A stretch of DNA of 64,000 nucleotides from Flavobacterium sp. 270 (lineage in GTDB: Bacteria; Bacteroidota; Bacteroidia; Flavobacteriales; Flavobacteriaceae): contig NZ_SODM01000005.1 of the NCBI RefSeq assembly GCF_004368785.1, forward strand, positions 1-64,000, read 5' to 3'. Below are positions 24,807 through 33,097 of this stretch, one piece after another. How positions within the stretch are numbered: the first letter of the stretch is position 1; every line of letters begins with the position of its first letter. Position numbers and translations under genes: made by a program. The notes beneath the pieces are model-generated. The model had not been told where the DNA came from. It made no database searches and worked only from the letters and a program-made list of their open reading frames with translations.

Positions 24807-25328
24807 TTATGCTCTTTCAGCATAGACAATGTAATATCTTGGAGTAAAATATCTTAATAAGGGTCTAAATCCAAACTTTTTTACTGGATGCGTAAATTGT
24901 AAACGATCCGTGATTTTCCATCCCGTTTTTTCTAAAAGCCAGTCCAGTTGCCAGTCTTCAAATTCGTGGTAATGTCTGTCCCACATGTCTGTCTTAGAAC
25001 GATATGCTGGTGAAAACCATAAACGTAATGGAATTGAAATTAACAATTTATCACATTTTACATTTTCTAAAATCGTGTAAGGATTTAGCAAATGTTCAAA
25101 AATTTCAAACGCCGTAAAAACAGTATATTCTTCTGTTTGTAGGGCAGTTTGATCGTTGTCTAAATCTTCGCCTTTTGTGTTTTTTACGGTATAACCATTT
25201 TCTTCCATTATTTTGGAAAATGGATTTGGAACGCCAAAATCAAAAATAGTTTCTGATGTGCTAACGTGCTTTTGTAAAAACTCTAAGGTAAGTTTGAATC
25301 TTTTATTAGGAAATGTTTTTTCGTACAT
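24807..25328 (-). CDS. SAM-dependent methyltransferase-like protein
   Basis: This 173-residue protein resembles class I methyltransferases. It has FDFGVPNPFSKIMEENGYTV (a shortened motif I), DLDNDQ, and FEIFEHLLNPYTILENV (the post-motif region typical of the Methyltransf_11/23 group). It then has a C-terminal WDRHYHEFEDWQLDWLLEKTGW. The glycine loop is not the classic GxGxG, so SAM binding is likely but not certain. The gene sits between a KAS III-like gene and a glycosyltransferase gene. Confidence 0.75.
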   Translation of the reverse strand: MYEKTFPNKRFKLTLEFLQKHVSTSETIFDFGVPNPFSKIMEENGYTVKNTKGEDLDNDQTALQTEEYTVFTAFEIFEHLLNPYTILENVKCDKLLISIPLRLWFSPAYRSKTDMWDRHYHEFEDWQLDWLLEKTGWKITDRLQFTHPVKKFGFRPLLRYFTPRYYIVYAERA

Positions 25329-25353
25329 TTTTTATTTTTTATCTGCAAAGGCG

Positions 25354-25361
25354 CAAATATA
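25354..25361 (-). promoter_or_regulatory. -7 box before the methyltransferase gene
   Basis: On the minus strand this reads TATATTTG, an exact match to TAnnTTTG, about 25 bases before the start codon. Confidence 0.5.
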
Positions 25362-25401
25362 CAAAGTTATCTGCTGTTTTGTATTTTTTTTAATTTGAAT
25401 G

Positions 25402-25543
25402 AATTTCTCGCAAAGACGCGAAGTCGTAAAGTTTTTCTGTTTCACGCAGATTTTGCAGATTTAAGCAGATTTTTTAATCATTTTAATCTTGTAATCTTTG
25501 GGCAATAGAAAAAATTTGCGACTTCGCGTCTTTGCGAGAAATT
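25402..25543. repeat. Perfect 25-bp inverted repeat
   Basis: 25402-25426 (AATTTCTCGCAAAGACGCGA and five more bases) has its exact reverse complement at 25519-25543, 92 bases away. A CGCAGATTTTGCAGATTT-like segment lies between. Confidence 0.85.
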
Positions 25544-25574
25544 GACTTCTCTTATAAAAGCTTAAAACTCTTTA

Positions 25575-26633
25575 TTAATATCTATAAACAAAAGCGTTAA
25601 CATTCATTCCCGCTCCAACAGAAGCAAAAATTACAACATCACCTTTGTTGATTTCATGATTTTCGATTTTTCCCTGAAGAATTAAATCAAAAAGTGTAGG
25701 TACTGTTGCTACACTGCTGTTTCCTAAATCATGAATACTCATTGGCATAACATCATGTGGTGCAGCTTTATCGTATAATTTATAGAAACGTTCGATTATA
25801 GCTTCGTCCATTTTTTCATTCGCCTGATGAATTAGGATTTTCTTTACCTCATCAATGCCAATACCGCTTTTATCCAAACAGCTTTTCATCGCTAAAGGCA
25901 CTTGACTTAATGCAAATTCGTAAATTTTACGACCGTACATTTTAATGTATTTAATATCTGGATCTAAATCTGGGTTATAAGATTTTCCGAAGAATAAAAA
26001 GTTAGCTTCATCATTTGCAAAAGTGGCACTTTCGTAAGACAATAAACCAGCTTCATCAGTTGATGCTTCTAAGATTGAAACTCCGGCTCCATCAGAATAA
26101 ATCATAGAATCACGATCATGATCATCTACAACTCTCGAAAGCGTTTCGGCTCCGATTACCATAACTCTTTTTGCCATTCCAGATTTTATGAAAGCATTGG
26201 CCTGCAAAACTCCTTCAATCCATCCCGGACATCCAAAAAGTATATCATAAGCCACACATTTTGGATTTTTGATATCCAATTTGTTTTTAACACGGGTTGC
26301 CAAACTCGGAAGAATATCCGTTTGATTTGTTCCTGTTTTTACATCGCCAAAATTATGTGCGAAAATAATGTAGTCTAAAGATTCTTTGTCAATATTAGCA
26401 TTTGCTATCGCTTTTTCGGCTGCAAAAAAAGCCAAATCAGATGCCGTATATTGATCTTCTGCATAACGTCGGTTTTCAATTCCGGTAATGCCTTTAAATT
26501 TTTTTATAACAACTTCATTCGGGTAAGCAAAAGGAGTTCCGTCTTCATTCAAAAAAACATGTTTGTCAAAGTCAGTATTGCTTACTTCTTTAGTAGGAAT
26601 ATAACTTCCTATACCAATTATTTTTATTTTCAT
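25575..26633 (-). CDS. KAS III-like 3-oxoacyl-ACP synthase
   Basis: This 352-residue cytoplasmic condensing enzyme has the FabH-type catalytic triad: Cys in ILFGCPGW, His in HQANEKMDE, and Asn in DLGNSSVATVPTLF. It has a GDGAG-like IYSDGAGVSIL loop and GAGMNVNAF at the end. The family starts fatty-acid chains or builds other acyl products. It is longer than typical FabH (about 320) and closer to the KAS III-like enzymes of secondary metabolism. It precedes a methyltransferase and a glycosyltransferase on the minus strand, which could make it part of a small lipid or pigment pathway. That is inference. Confidence 0.85.
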   Translation of the reverse strand: MKIKIIGIGSYIPTKEVSNTDFDKHVFLNEDGTPFAYPNEVVIKKFKGITGIENRRYAEDQYTASDLAFFAAEKAIANANIDKESLDYIIFAHNFGDVKTGTNQTDILPSLATRVKNKLDIKNPKCVAYDILFGCPGWIEGVLQANAFIKSGMAKRVMVIGAETLSRVVDDHDRDSMIYSDGAGVSILEASTDEAGLLSYESATFANDEANFLFFGKSYNPDLDPDIKYIKMYGRKIYEFALSQVPLAMKSCLDKSGIGIDEVKKILIHQANEKMDEAIIERFYKLYDKAAPHDVMPMSIHDLGNSSVATVPTLFDLILQGKIENHEINKGDVVIFASVGAGMNVNAFVYRY

Positions 26634-26851
26634 TATTCCTTAATTATCCGATAAATTTATTGCTAAAGTATAAATAAAATCATGATAACTATCATAAAAA
26701 ATACTATGCATGCATATAATTGTGAAATTAAAATTTTTACCCTTTAAATAATGGTTATTTTTTAATGAATTTTAGGTTTAACTGAGATTTCAAACGTTTG
26801 AGATAAAGATGTAACATTATTAAGTAATACTGTGATTTATTTTAGTTTACA

Positions 26852-26892
26852 AAAAAAATACCCCGATTCTGAAATTCCAGATCGGGGTATTT
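26852..26892 (-). terminator. gcvP terminator
   Basis: AATACCCCGAT and ATCGGGGTATT form a stem immediately beyond the gcvP stop codon on the minus strand, with A-rich flanking sequence that becomes a T-run. Confidence 0.8.
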
Positions 26893-26912
26893 ATATAAGT
26901 AAAAACTAAATT

Positions 26913-29762
26913 TTAGTTTTCCATGTAAGCTTCGATAGGTGCACAGCTGCAAATTAAATTTCTGTCACCGTATGCGTCATCTACACGACGAACTGATGGC
27001 CAGAATTTATTTTCGGCAATATAATCTAATGGATAAGCCGCTTTTTCTCTCGAATAAGGGAATTCCCAATTGTCTGTAGTTAACATTGCTAAAGTGTGAG
27101 GTGCATTTTTCAATACATTGTTTTTATCATCAGCTGTTGCAGCTTCAATCTCTTTTCTGATTGAAATAAGTGCATCACAAAAACGATCTAATTCTGCTAA
27201 ATCTTCAGATTCTGTAGGTTCGATCATTAAAGTTCCGGCAACTGGGAAAGAAACCGTTGGAGCGTGGAAACCATAATCCATCAAACGTTTAGCGATATCA
27301 CCAACTTCAATTCCGTTTTCTTTGAATGAACGGCAATCTAAAATCATTTCGTGCGCCGCTCTTCCGCATTCCCCTGTGTAAAGAATTGGATAGTGACCTT
27401 CGAAACGTGCTTTCATATAGTTAGCATTCAAAATCGCGTGTTCTGTAGCACTTTTTAATCCTTCAGCACCCATCATTGTGATGTAACCGTAAGAAATTAA
27501 ACAAACTAAAGCCGATCCGTAAGGTGCAGATGAAATAGCGGTAATCGCTTGTTCTCCACCAACATTCAAGATTGGGTTTGTTGGTAAAAACGGAACTAAT
27601 TTTTCGTTCACACAAATTGGTCCAACTCCTGGTCCGCCGCCACCGTGAGGAATAGCAAAAGTTTTGTGTAAGTTTAAGTGACAAACGTCAGCGCCAATTG
27701 TAGCCGGGTTTGTTAATCCAACCTGCGCGTTCATGTTGGCACCGTCCATATATACTAATCCGCCGTTATCGTGGATTAATTTTGTGATTTCAATAATTGA
27801 AGATTCGAAAACTCCATGAGTAGAAGGGTAGGTTACCATTAAACAAGATAAATCATCTTTGTGTTCAATTGCTTTTTCTCTTAAATCTTCTACGTCAATA
27901 TTTCCTTCCGGAGTCGTTTTCGTAACAATAATTTTCATTCCGGCCATCGCTGCAGAAGCAGGATTTGTTCCGTGAGCCGATGAAGGAATCAAACATACAT
28001 TACGGTGACCTTCATTTCTTGACATGTGGTAAGCACGAATTGCCATTAAACCGGCATATTCTCCTTGCGCTCCAGAGTTTGGCTGTAAAGTTGTTCCGGC
28101 AAAACCAGTAATTACATTTAATTGCTGCTCTAATTTTTTAAGCATTGTAAGGTAACCTTCAACCTGATCAACTGGTGCAAACGGGTGAATGCTGTTCCAG
28201 TTTGGCATAGATAAAGGCAACATTTCTGAAGCTGCGTTCAATTTCATTGTACAAGAACCTAACGAAATCATCGAGTGATTCAATGATAAATCTTTACGCT
28301 CTAATTTTTTGATGTAGCGCATCAACTGACTTTCTGAATGATGATTGTTGAAAACATCATGTGTTAAGAAAGAAGATGTTCTTTCTAATGATGCCGGTAA
28401 TTGACTCGCAGCAGATAATTCAGAAACGGTAAAAGTTTCTTTTCCTAAAGCTTCAGCAAAAATGGCAATAATTTGATTGATGTCTGCAACAGAAGTTGTT
28501 TCGTTGAATGAAATCGAAATGCTGTCAGCATCAGGATAGAAGAAGTTTACTTTGTTTTTCTCTGCAGCAGCTTTTACTTTTTGAGCGTCTGCTTTTACTA
28601 AAATAGTATCAAAGTAAGTGGTGTTGGTTTGGTAAACTCCTAATTTATTTAAAGCTTCAGCAGTTGTAACTGCAGATGCGTGAACTTTGTTTGCAATATA
28701 TTTTAAACCTTTTGGTCCGTGGTAAACCGCGTACATTCCGGCCATAACCGCTAGTAAAACCTGAGCCGTACAAATATTAGAAGTAGCTTTTTCACGTTTG
28801 ATGTGTTGCTCACGAGTTCCTAAAGCCATACGCAAAGCGCGGTTTCCGTTTACATCAATAGAAACTCCGATGATACGACCTGGCATAGATCTTTTGTATT
28901 CATCTTTAGTTGCAAAAAATGCAGCGTGAGGTCCGCCATAACCCATTGGAACACCAAAACGTTGTGTTGTTCCCACTACAACTGCGGCTCCCATTTCTCC
29001 TGGAGAAGTTAAAGTTGCTAATGATAAAATATCAGCAGCAAAAGCCACTTTAATTTCGTTTTCTTTTGCTTTAGCAACAAAAGCGCTATAATCGTTTACC
29101 TGACCGTATTTTCCAGGATATTGTAAAATCGCTCCGAAAAACTCATTTGAAAAATCAAAGTTTTCGTGATTTCCAACAACTAATTCAATTCCGATTGGAG
29201 TTGAACGTGTTTGAAGTACAGATAAAGTTTGTGGTAAAATTTCTTCAGAAACGAAGAATTTGTGTGTATTGTTTTTCTTTTGATCACGAGTACGAACGTC
29301 AAATAATAACGCCATCGCTTCTGCAGCTGCAGTTCCTTCATCTAATAAAGAAGCATTTGCGATTTCCATTCCAGATAATTCAATAACTGTAGTTTGGAAA
29401 TTCAAAATAGCTTCTAAACGACCTTGAGCAATTTCTGCCTGATAAGGTGTGTAAGCAGTGTACCATCCTGGATTTTCAAAAATATTTCTTTGAATTGGAG
29501 CCGGAACGATAGTTGGGTGATAACCCAAACCAATGTATGATTTAAATGTTTTATTTTTCTTCCCTAATTCACGAATATGATTTGCGAACTCGAATTCTGT
29601 CATTGCAGGATCTAAATTCAAAGGCGCTTTTAGACGAATATCATCTGGAAGTGTTTCGTAAACCAGTTGTTCAATAGAGTCAACTCCAATGGTCTTCAAC
29701 ATGTATGGAAGATCGGTTTCTCTTGGGCCAATGTGTCTTAAAGCAAAAGCATCTGTTCTCAT
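26913..29762 (-). CDS. gcvP: Glycine dehydrogenase (decarboxylating), single-chain P protein
   Basis: The P protein of the glycine cleavage system removes CO2 from glycine with PLP and passes the aminomethyl group to the lipoyl H protein, in the cytoplasm. The 949-residue length is that of the fused P protein (the two-subunit form is about half each). It has MRTDAFALRHIGPRE at the N-terminus, the inner repeat, and the PLP lysine region CHLNLHKTFAIPHGGGGPG near the middle of the C-terminal half. GcvT and GcvH are not in this window. No glycine riboswitch pattern is seen in the 219-base gap upstream. Confidence 0.95.
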   Translation of the reverse strand: MRTDAFALRHIGPRETDLPYMLKTIGVDSIEQLVYETLPDDIRLKAPLNLDPAMTEFEFANHIRELGKKNKTFKSYIGLGYHPTIVPAPIQRNIFENPGWYTAYTPYQAEIAQGRLEAILNFQTTVIELSGMEIANASLLDEGTAAAEAMALLFDVRTRDQKKNNTHKFFVSEEILPQTLSVLQTRSTPIGIELVVGNHENFDFSNEFFGAILQYPGKYGQVNDYSAFVAKAKENEIKVAFAADILSLATLTSPGEMGAAVVVGTTQRFGVPMGYGGPHAAFFATKDEYKRSMPGRIIGVSIDVNGNRALRMALGTREQHIKREKATSNICTAQVLLAVMAGMYAVYHGPKGLKYIANKVHASAVTTAEALNKLGVYQTNTTYFDTILVKADAQKVKAAAEKNKVNFFYPDADSISISFNETTSVADINQIIAIFAEALGKETFTVSELSAASQLPASLERTSSFLTHDVFNNHHSESQLMRYIKKLERKDLSLNHSMISLGSCTMKLNAASEMLPLSMPNWNSIHPFAPVDQVEGYLTMLKKLEQQLNVITGFAGTTLQPNSGAQGEYAGLMAIRAYHMSRNEGHRNVCLIPSSAHGTNPASAAMAGMKIIVTKTTPEGNIDVEDLREKAIEHKDDLSCLMVTYPSTHGVFESSIIEITKLIHDNGGLVYMDGANMNAQVGLTNPATIGADVCHLNLHKTFAIPHGGGGPGVGPICVNEKLVPFLPTNPILNVGGEQAITAISSAPYGSALVCLISYGYITMMGAEGLKSATEHAILNANYMKARFEGHYPILYTGECGRAAHEMILDCRSFKENGIEVGDIAKRLMDYGFHAPTVSFPVAGTLMIEPTESEDLAELDRFCDALISIRKEIEAATADDKNNVLKNAPHTLAMLTTDNWEFPYSREKAAYPLDYIAENKFWPSVRRVDDAYGDRNLICSCAPIEAYMEN

Positions 29763-29949
29763 TTGTAGCTATCTAATTTTAGGTCAGGTAATTTTCAAAG
29801 TGTGTTTTTTCGGACTTAACCGCATGTTACACAAGGATTATTACATTTTATAGTAAATGTGTTGTTTTTTTGTGGCGCAAAATTAAGTATTATTAATAAT
29901 TTAATGGGTATTTTTAACTTCAATTTTTATCAAATTTATAACTAAAGAG

Positions 29950-29977
29950 TTGATTTGTTACTAATTGATTAGATTTG
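29950..29977 (+). promoter_or_regulatory. Promoter of the UbiA-like gene
   Basis: TTG at 29950-29952 and TAGATTTG at 29970-29977 are 17 bases apart. The box ends four bases before the ATG, which predicts a leaderless or nearly leaderless mRNA. Confidence 0.6.
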
Positions 29978-29981
29978 AGAT

Positions 29982-30788
29982 ATGAAACTATTAAAACAAA
30001 TATTCGATTTTTACCTAAATAGCAGTATTCATGTGGCTTTATCGTGTTATGCGCTGGTTCGGGTAACCTTTCATTTTTTTAATATTGAATATGATGAAGC
30101 AATGGCTTTGTTCGTTTTCTTCGGAACAATTGTGGGGTATAATTTTGTTAAATACGATGCTTTGGTTCGGGTCAAAAAAAATCCGATTAGCACACAATTA
30201 AAAATTATCGCTGTTTTAAGTATAATTTCGGTTGTTTTGGTAGGTTATTATTTCTTTCAATTAAAACGAATTACCCAAATTGTTTCTTTTGGAATTTTTG
30301 CGGTTACGGCATTATATACGCTTCCGTTTTTTCCTAATAGAAGAAATGCCCGAAACTGGGCTGGAGTAAAAATTTATATAGTTGCCATTTGCTGGGTTGG
30401 GGCAACTTTGGTTTTACCTTTAATAAATGCTGAGGTTCCTTTTACGGCTAACTTTTTTATAAGATGCATTCAGCGTTTTGTTTTAGTTTTCGTACTGATT
30501 TTGGTTTTTGAAATTCTAGATTTAGCTAATGACGATCCGCATTTGCAGACCGTTCCGCAAACAATAGGCGTAAAGCGAACTAAAATTTTGGGGTTCTTAC
30601 TTTTAATTCCGTTTTGGATTGTTGGTATATTATCTTTTAGCTTTCGTGATGTTGTTATAAATTTAATTATGGTTACTGTATTAATGGCATTCATCTATTT
30701 TGCAAATCCAAATCGTTCTAAATATTATACTTCTTTTTGGGTAGAAGCTGTACCAATCTTATGGTGGCTTATGATTGTTTATTTATAA
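29982..30788 (+). CDS. UbiA-like integral membrane protein
   Basis: This 268-residue protein has about eight hydrophobic helices and is found widely in Flavobacteriia. The layout resembles the UbiA prenyltransferase superfamily. EILDLANDDPHLQTVPQTIG (about residues 182-201) recalls the second Asp-rich motif. The first motif region (IVGYNFVKYDALVR) lacks the usual NDxxD, so it may not be an active prenyltransferase. Its substrate is unknown. The gene has its own promoter and stands before a 485-base gap. Confidence 0.65.
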   Translation: MKLLKQIFDFYLNSSIHVALSCYALVRVTFHFFNIEYDEAMALFVFFGTIVGYNFVKYDALVRVKKNPISTQLKIIAVLSIISVVLVGYYFFQLKRITQIVSFGIFAVTALYTLPFFPNRRNARNWAGVKIYIVAICWVGATLVLPLINAEVPFTANFFIRCIQRFVLVFVLILVFEILDLANDDPHLQTVPQTIGVKRTKILGFLLLIPFWIVGILSFSFRDVVINLIMVTVLMAFIYFANPNRSKYYTSFWVEAVPILWWLMIVYL

Positions 30789-30990
30789 TAAAATATTTTC
30801 TTCGTTTTTTCTTCCAGAGCTATATACAATTGGCTTTTACTTATTGGATCAGCTTCTGATCTCAATTGCTGTATTTATATATTTCGTTTAGTTTTTACCT
30901 GCTTTTACTTTAACGCTAGATTATTTATCTGATTTGCGTATTTAGGGTTTTTCCTAAATATGCTAATAATCTTATAGCATTCTTTTACTT
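30789..30990. other. AT-rich gap with no gene found
   Basis: This part of the 485-base gap shows no convincing gene or hairpin. The regulatory module of the next gene begins at 30991. Confidence 0.5.
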
Positions 30991-31059
30991 CTCTCATGAC
31001 GATATATGGTTCTCTTATAACATTTTTTTATTTAAATCTCCATACCTGATTTAGCTTTG
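30991..31059 (+). promoter_or_regulatory. Regulatory module copy 1: 21-bp-period direct repeats plus -7 box
   Basis: CTCTCATGAC at 30991-31000 and CTCTTATAAC at 31012-31021 are direct repeats exactly 21 bp apart. TAGCTTTG at 31052-31059 matches TAnnTTTG and begins 40 bases after the start of the second repeat. The same arrangement with the same spacings is at 32854-32922. Aligned without gaps over 70 bases from 30991 and 32854, I count 52 identities. No -33 TTG is present, as expected for an activator-dependent promoter. Confidence 0.7.
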
Positions 31060-31194
31060 ATGAACAAAATAAAAAAGCTAGCAAATTTATTTTATTAATG
31101 TATTAATTTGATTTTTAGGAGTATAGTTTGTTTTTGTGTAACCTACAAAGACAATCTCTTAAGATTTTCGAATGTAAAAAATACATTGAAATAA

Positions 31195-31253
31195 GTGGAG
31201 TTCAGAGCCCACATAAAAAAACGAGGCGAAACCCGAAAAGCCTTATGAGTAAG
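31195..31253 (+). ncRNA. Conserved structured 5' leader element, copy 1
   Basis: GTGG...CCAC (first hairpin), AAAAAAACGAGGCG, six variable bases, GAAAAGCCTTA, then GAGTAAG. The stem GAGGC/GCCTT and the hairpin CTTA-TGAG-TAAG share the CTT, so they cannot both form. A close copy is at 33016-33072. It ends 20 bases before the next start codon and lies within a predicted leader of about 200 bases. Confidence 0.6.
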
Positions 31254-31273
31254 GAAAATAAAAACTAAATATT

Positions 31274-31690
31274 ATGTCAATACCTACAAATCAATGTACG
31301 GTTTTTGTCCAAGTTTGGGCAGATATCAATTCACTAAAGCAAGGATCTACTGTTGGATGTTATGCAGTTAGCAATAAAAGTCAACAATCTAGTGGAGAAG
31401 GGACAGCTAATTTAACAACTCAAGTAATTACAGGAAGTAACGTATGCTGGTCAGTTTTACCAATTGATCCACAATACAATGGCAGTTTTGCAATTACACA
31501 AGTTGGTGCTCAATCTGGTTGGGCAACACCACCGGCTCCAGTTCCAGGAGCTTCAAATATGTTTACTGGACAACTTACAACATCTACTGTTGGAGGTAAT
31601 GTTAACTCTAATATAGTATTTAGCTATAATGGAGGTGGTCAATCTATCACCGTAACACTGCCAGTAACAATTGTACCAGTTTCTGCATAA
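31274..31690 (+). CDS. Small PixA/AidA-like (inclusion-body family-like) protein, paralogue A
   Basis: This 138-residue cytoplasmic protein has no signal peptide. It starts with a beta-strand CTVFVQVWADINSL, then has SGEGTANLTTQVITGSNVCWSVLPIDPQYNG and a beta-rich C-terminus. The order (strand, short acidic loop, xGEGTxxL, V.G..V.W.V.PID) recalls the PixA/AidA family of inclusion-body proteins. It is clearly a paralogue of the gene at 32307 and more distantly of the one at 31715. The gene follows the first copy of the shared promoter and leader, with the second paralogue 24 bases downstream. I infer the family from pattern only. Confidence 0.7.
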   Translation: MSIPTNQCTVFVQVWADINSLKQGSTVGCYAVSNKSQQSSGEGTANLTTQVITGSNVCWSVLPIDPQYNGSFAITQVGAQSGWATPPAPVPGASNMFTGQLTTSTVGGNVNSNIVFSYNGGGQSITVTLPVTIVPVSA

Positions 31691-31714
31691 ATAATCACCC
31701 TAAAAAACAAAATC

Positions 31715-32185
31715 ATGAATAATAAAACAAATTTAGCTTTTAGTGCAAGCTCCGTAATTCCTGCGAGAGTAATTAATATTGCTGTAGATACAGTATATCT
31801 ATACAGCCAAACTTCTGGTCCATATGCAGGAACAGGAATTTATATGATGGATAATAATGCAGTAGGAGGAAGTTCTGGAGAAGGCGGACTTGAATTGTCT
31901 TCACAGGTTACTGCTGGTTTTGGAATCGCATTTAATGTTTTTCCTATTGATGCAGCAGGTCAACAAGGAGATACTGTTCAAATTGTTGGTCTTGAAATTT
32001 CTAACGGAACTAATATTTTCGGAAATTGGGGATGGCCTTCACCACAACAAACAGGTTCATATCAATGGTTAGGAACTGCTATGATACAAGGGCAGTGTAC
32101 GTATCAAATTAAAATTGGAGTATCTGTTGGTGGAGCACCTACACAGTATTACTGGTGGGATCCGTTCTTAACATGTACTGCATAG
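31715..32185 (+). CDS. Small PixA/AidA-like protein, paralogue B
   Basis: This 156-residue protein is beta-rich and has no signal peptide. It keeps the pattern IYMMDNN, SSGEGGLELSSQVTAGFGIAFNVFPIDA, and ends IGVSVGGAPTQYYWWDPFLTC. The closing Y-Y-W-W-D-P-F motif is the one I associate most with the AidA/PixA family C-terminus. It diverges from paralogue A elsewhere. The gene lies 24 bases downstream of A in the same unit, and a strong terminator follows at 32212. Function in this phylum is unknown; the family forms cytoplasmic inclusions in Xenorhabdus and responds to quorum sensing in some proteobacteria. Confidence 0.7.
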   Translation: MNNKTNLAFSASSVIPARVINIAVDTVYLYSQTSGPYAGTGIYMMDNNAVGGSSGEGGLELSSQVTAGFGIAFNVFPIDAAGQQGDTVQIVGLEISNGTNIFGNWGWPSPQQTGSYQWLGTAMIQGQCTYQIKIGVSVGGAPTQYYWWDPFLTCTA

Positions 32186-32211
32186 TTAACGGTAAATTAA
32201 ATAACAGTACC

Positions 32212-32237
32212 TCCAATATCTTCGGAGGTACTCTTTT
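32212..32237 (+). terminator. Terminator after paralogues A and B
   Basis: AGTACCTCC and GGAGGTACT pair around a short loop, followed by seven T's, about 25 bases after the stop codon of paralogue B. Hairpin and tail together span roughly 32206-32240. The third paralogue therefore seems to need its own promoter or read-through. Confidence 0.8.
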
Positions 32238-32306
32238 TTTATAAGTAGTAGTATCGGATTTACAAATTTCTCAAAACTCTCAATTATAACTCCATAAATT
32301 AATAAG

Positions 32307-32756
32307 GTGATTAATGATTATATAAATATATCGAGGTCTTTAATACCACCTTCAGCTTGTACTGTTTTTATTCAGATATGGGTTGATGTTAATATGTTGG
32401 CTACTAATAGTCCGGAAAAAGGATGTTTTGTGGTTGACAATAGAAATAAATACTCAAAAAATGAAGGTACTTCTCAGCTGCAGACTTATGTTGCATCAGG
32501 TACTAAAGTCTGTTGGAGTATACTACCTATTGATCCTCAGTTTAAAGGCAAGCTTGCTATTACTTTAATTAATGTAGAATTTGCCTATAATGCTCCTCCT
32601 TTACCATACGATGATAATTTAGATCTCTGGACAGGAGTTGTAGCAGTCACTATTACTTTAAAAAATATAATTAGTAACCTCACTTTTAGTTACAATAACG
32701 GTTCTACAAGTCGCACAGTTGTATTGCCAATTTGCACAACTCCATATGTAAGTTAA
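32307..32756 (+). CDS. Small PixA/AidA-like protein, paralogue C
   Basis: This 149-residue protein matches paralogue A closely over CTVFIQIWVDVNML, KNEGTSQLQTYVASGTKVCW and SILPIDPQFKGKLAIT. It has about 16 extra N-terminal residues. Translation would start at GTG (32307); no in-frame ATG precedes the conserved region. It lies after the A/B terminator and upstream of the second regulatory module, and has no copy of that module itself. Weak expression or decay is possible, but the frame is intact and the conserved residues are kept. Confidence 0.65.
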   Translation: MINDYINISRSLIPPSACTVFIQIWVDVNMLATNSPEKGCFVVDNRNKYSKNEGTSQLQTYVASGTKVCWSILPIDPQFKGKLAITLINVEFAYNAPPLPYDDNLDLWTGVVAVTITLKNIISNLTFSYNNGSTSRTVVLPICTTPYVS

Positions 32757-32853
32757 GACATCAGGCAATCCTGCCAAATTGCTATTTCAATTTATTTAGG
32801 TGACTTAACAGCAAAAATATTCAGGTCTTTTTTTCTCGTGTCATTTTTTACTG

Positions 32854-32922
32854 CTCTCATAACTAAAAAATGTCCTCTCATGACATTTTTTTATTTAGGA
32901 TACCATATCTGATATAGTTTTG
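32854..32922 (+). promoter_or_regulatory. Regulatory module copy 2: 21-bp-period direct repeats plus -7 box
   Basis: CTCTCATAAC at 32854-32863 and CTCTCATGAC at 32875-32884 are 21 bp apart. TAGTTTTG at 32915-32922 matches TAnnTTTG, again 40 bases after the start of the second repeat. A weaker third repeat (6 of 10 bases) may lie 21 bp further up, at 32833. Copy 1 is at 30991-31059. Confidence 0.7.
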
Positions 32923-33015
32923 GTATAGAAAAAAGGAAGAAAGAATAACATGTAAATGTTTCTTTAATCTGATTTTAAATTCGATAATGCTATTTCAAAA
33001 AAATAAATCAATCCT

Positions 33016-33072
33016 GTGGAGCAGCTACCACTTAAAAAAACGAGGCGGTTTCTGAAAAGCCTTACGAGTAAG
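33016..33072 (+). ncRNA. Conserved structured 5' leader element, copy 2
   Basis: GTGG...CCAC, then TTAAAAAAACGAGGCG, six different variable bases, GAAAAGCCTTACGAGTAAG. The constant blocks match copy 1 (31195-31253) almost base for base, while the first loop differs in length and the six-base inner segment differs in sequence. It ends 25 bases before the DUF1842-like start codon. Confidence 0.6.
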
Positions 33073-33097
33073 AAAAACAACCTTAAAAACATAAACC

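Noticed and set aside
27463..27684. Reading frame of 73 residues on the minus strand inside gcvP
   Set aside because: It overlaps the strongly supported gcvP frame and has no family motif, so it is a shadow frame.
29763..29981. Possible glycine riboswitch upstream of gcvP
   Set aside because: I looked for the conserved paired aptamer blocks and found none in this gap.
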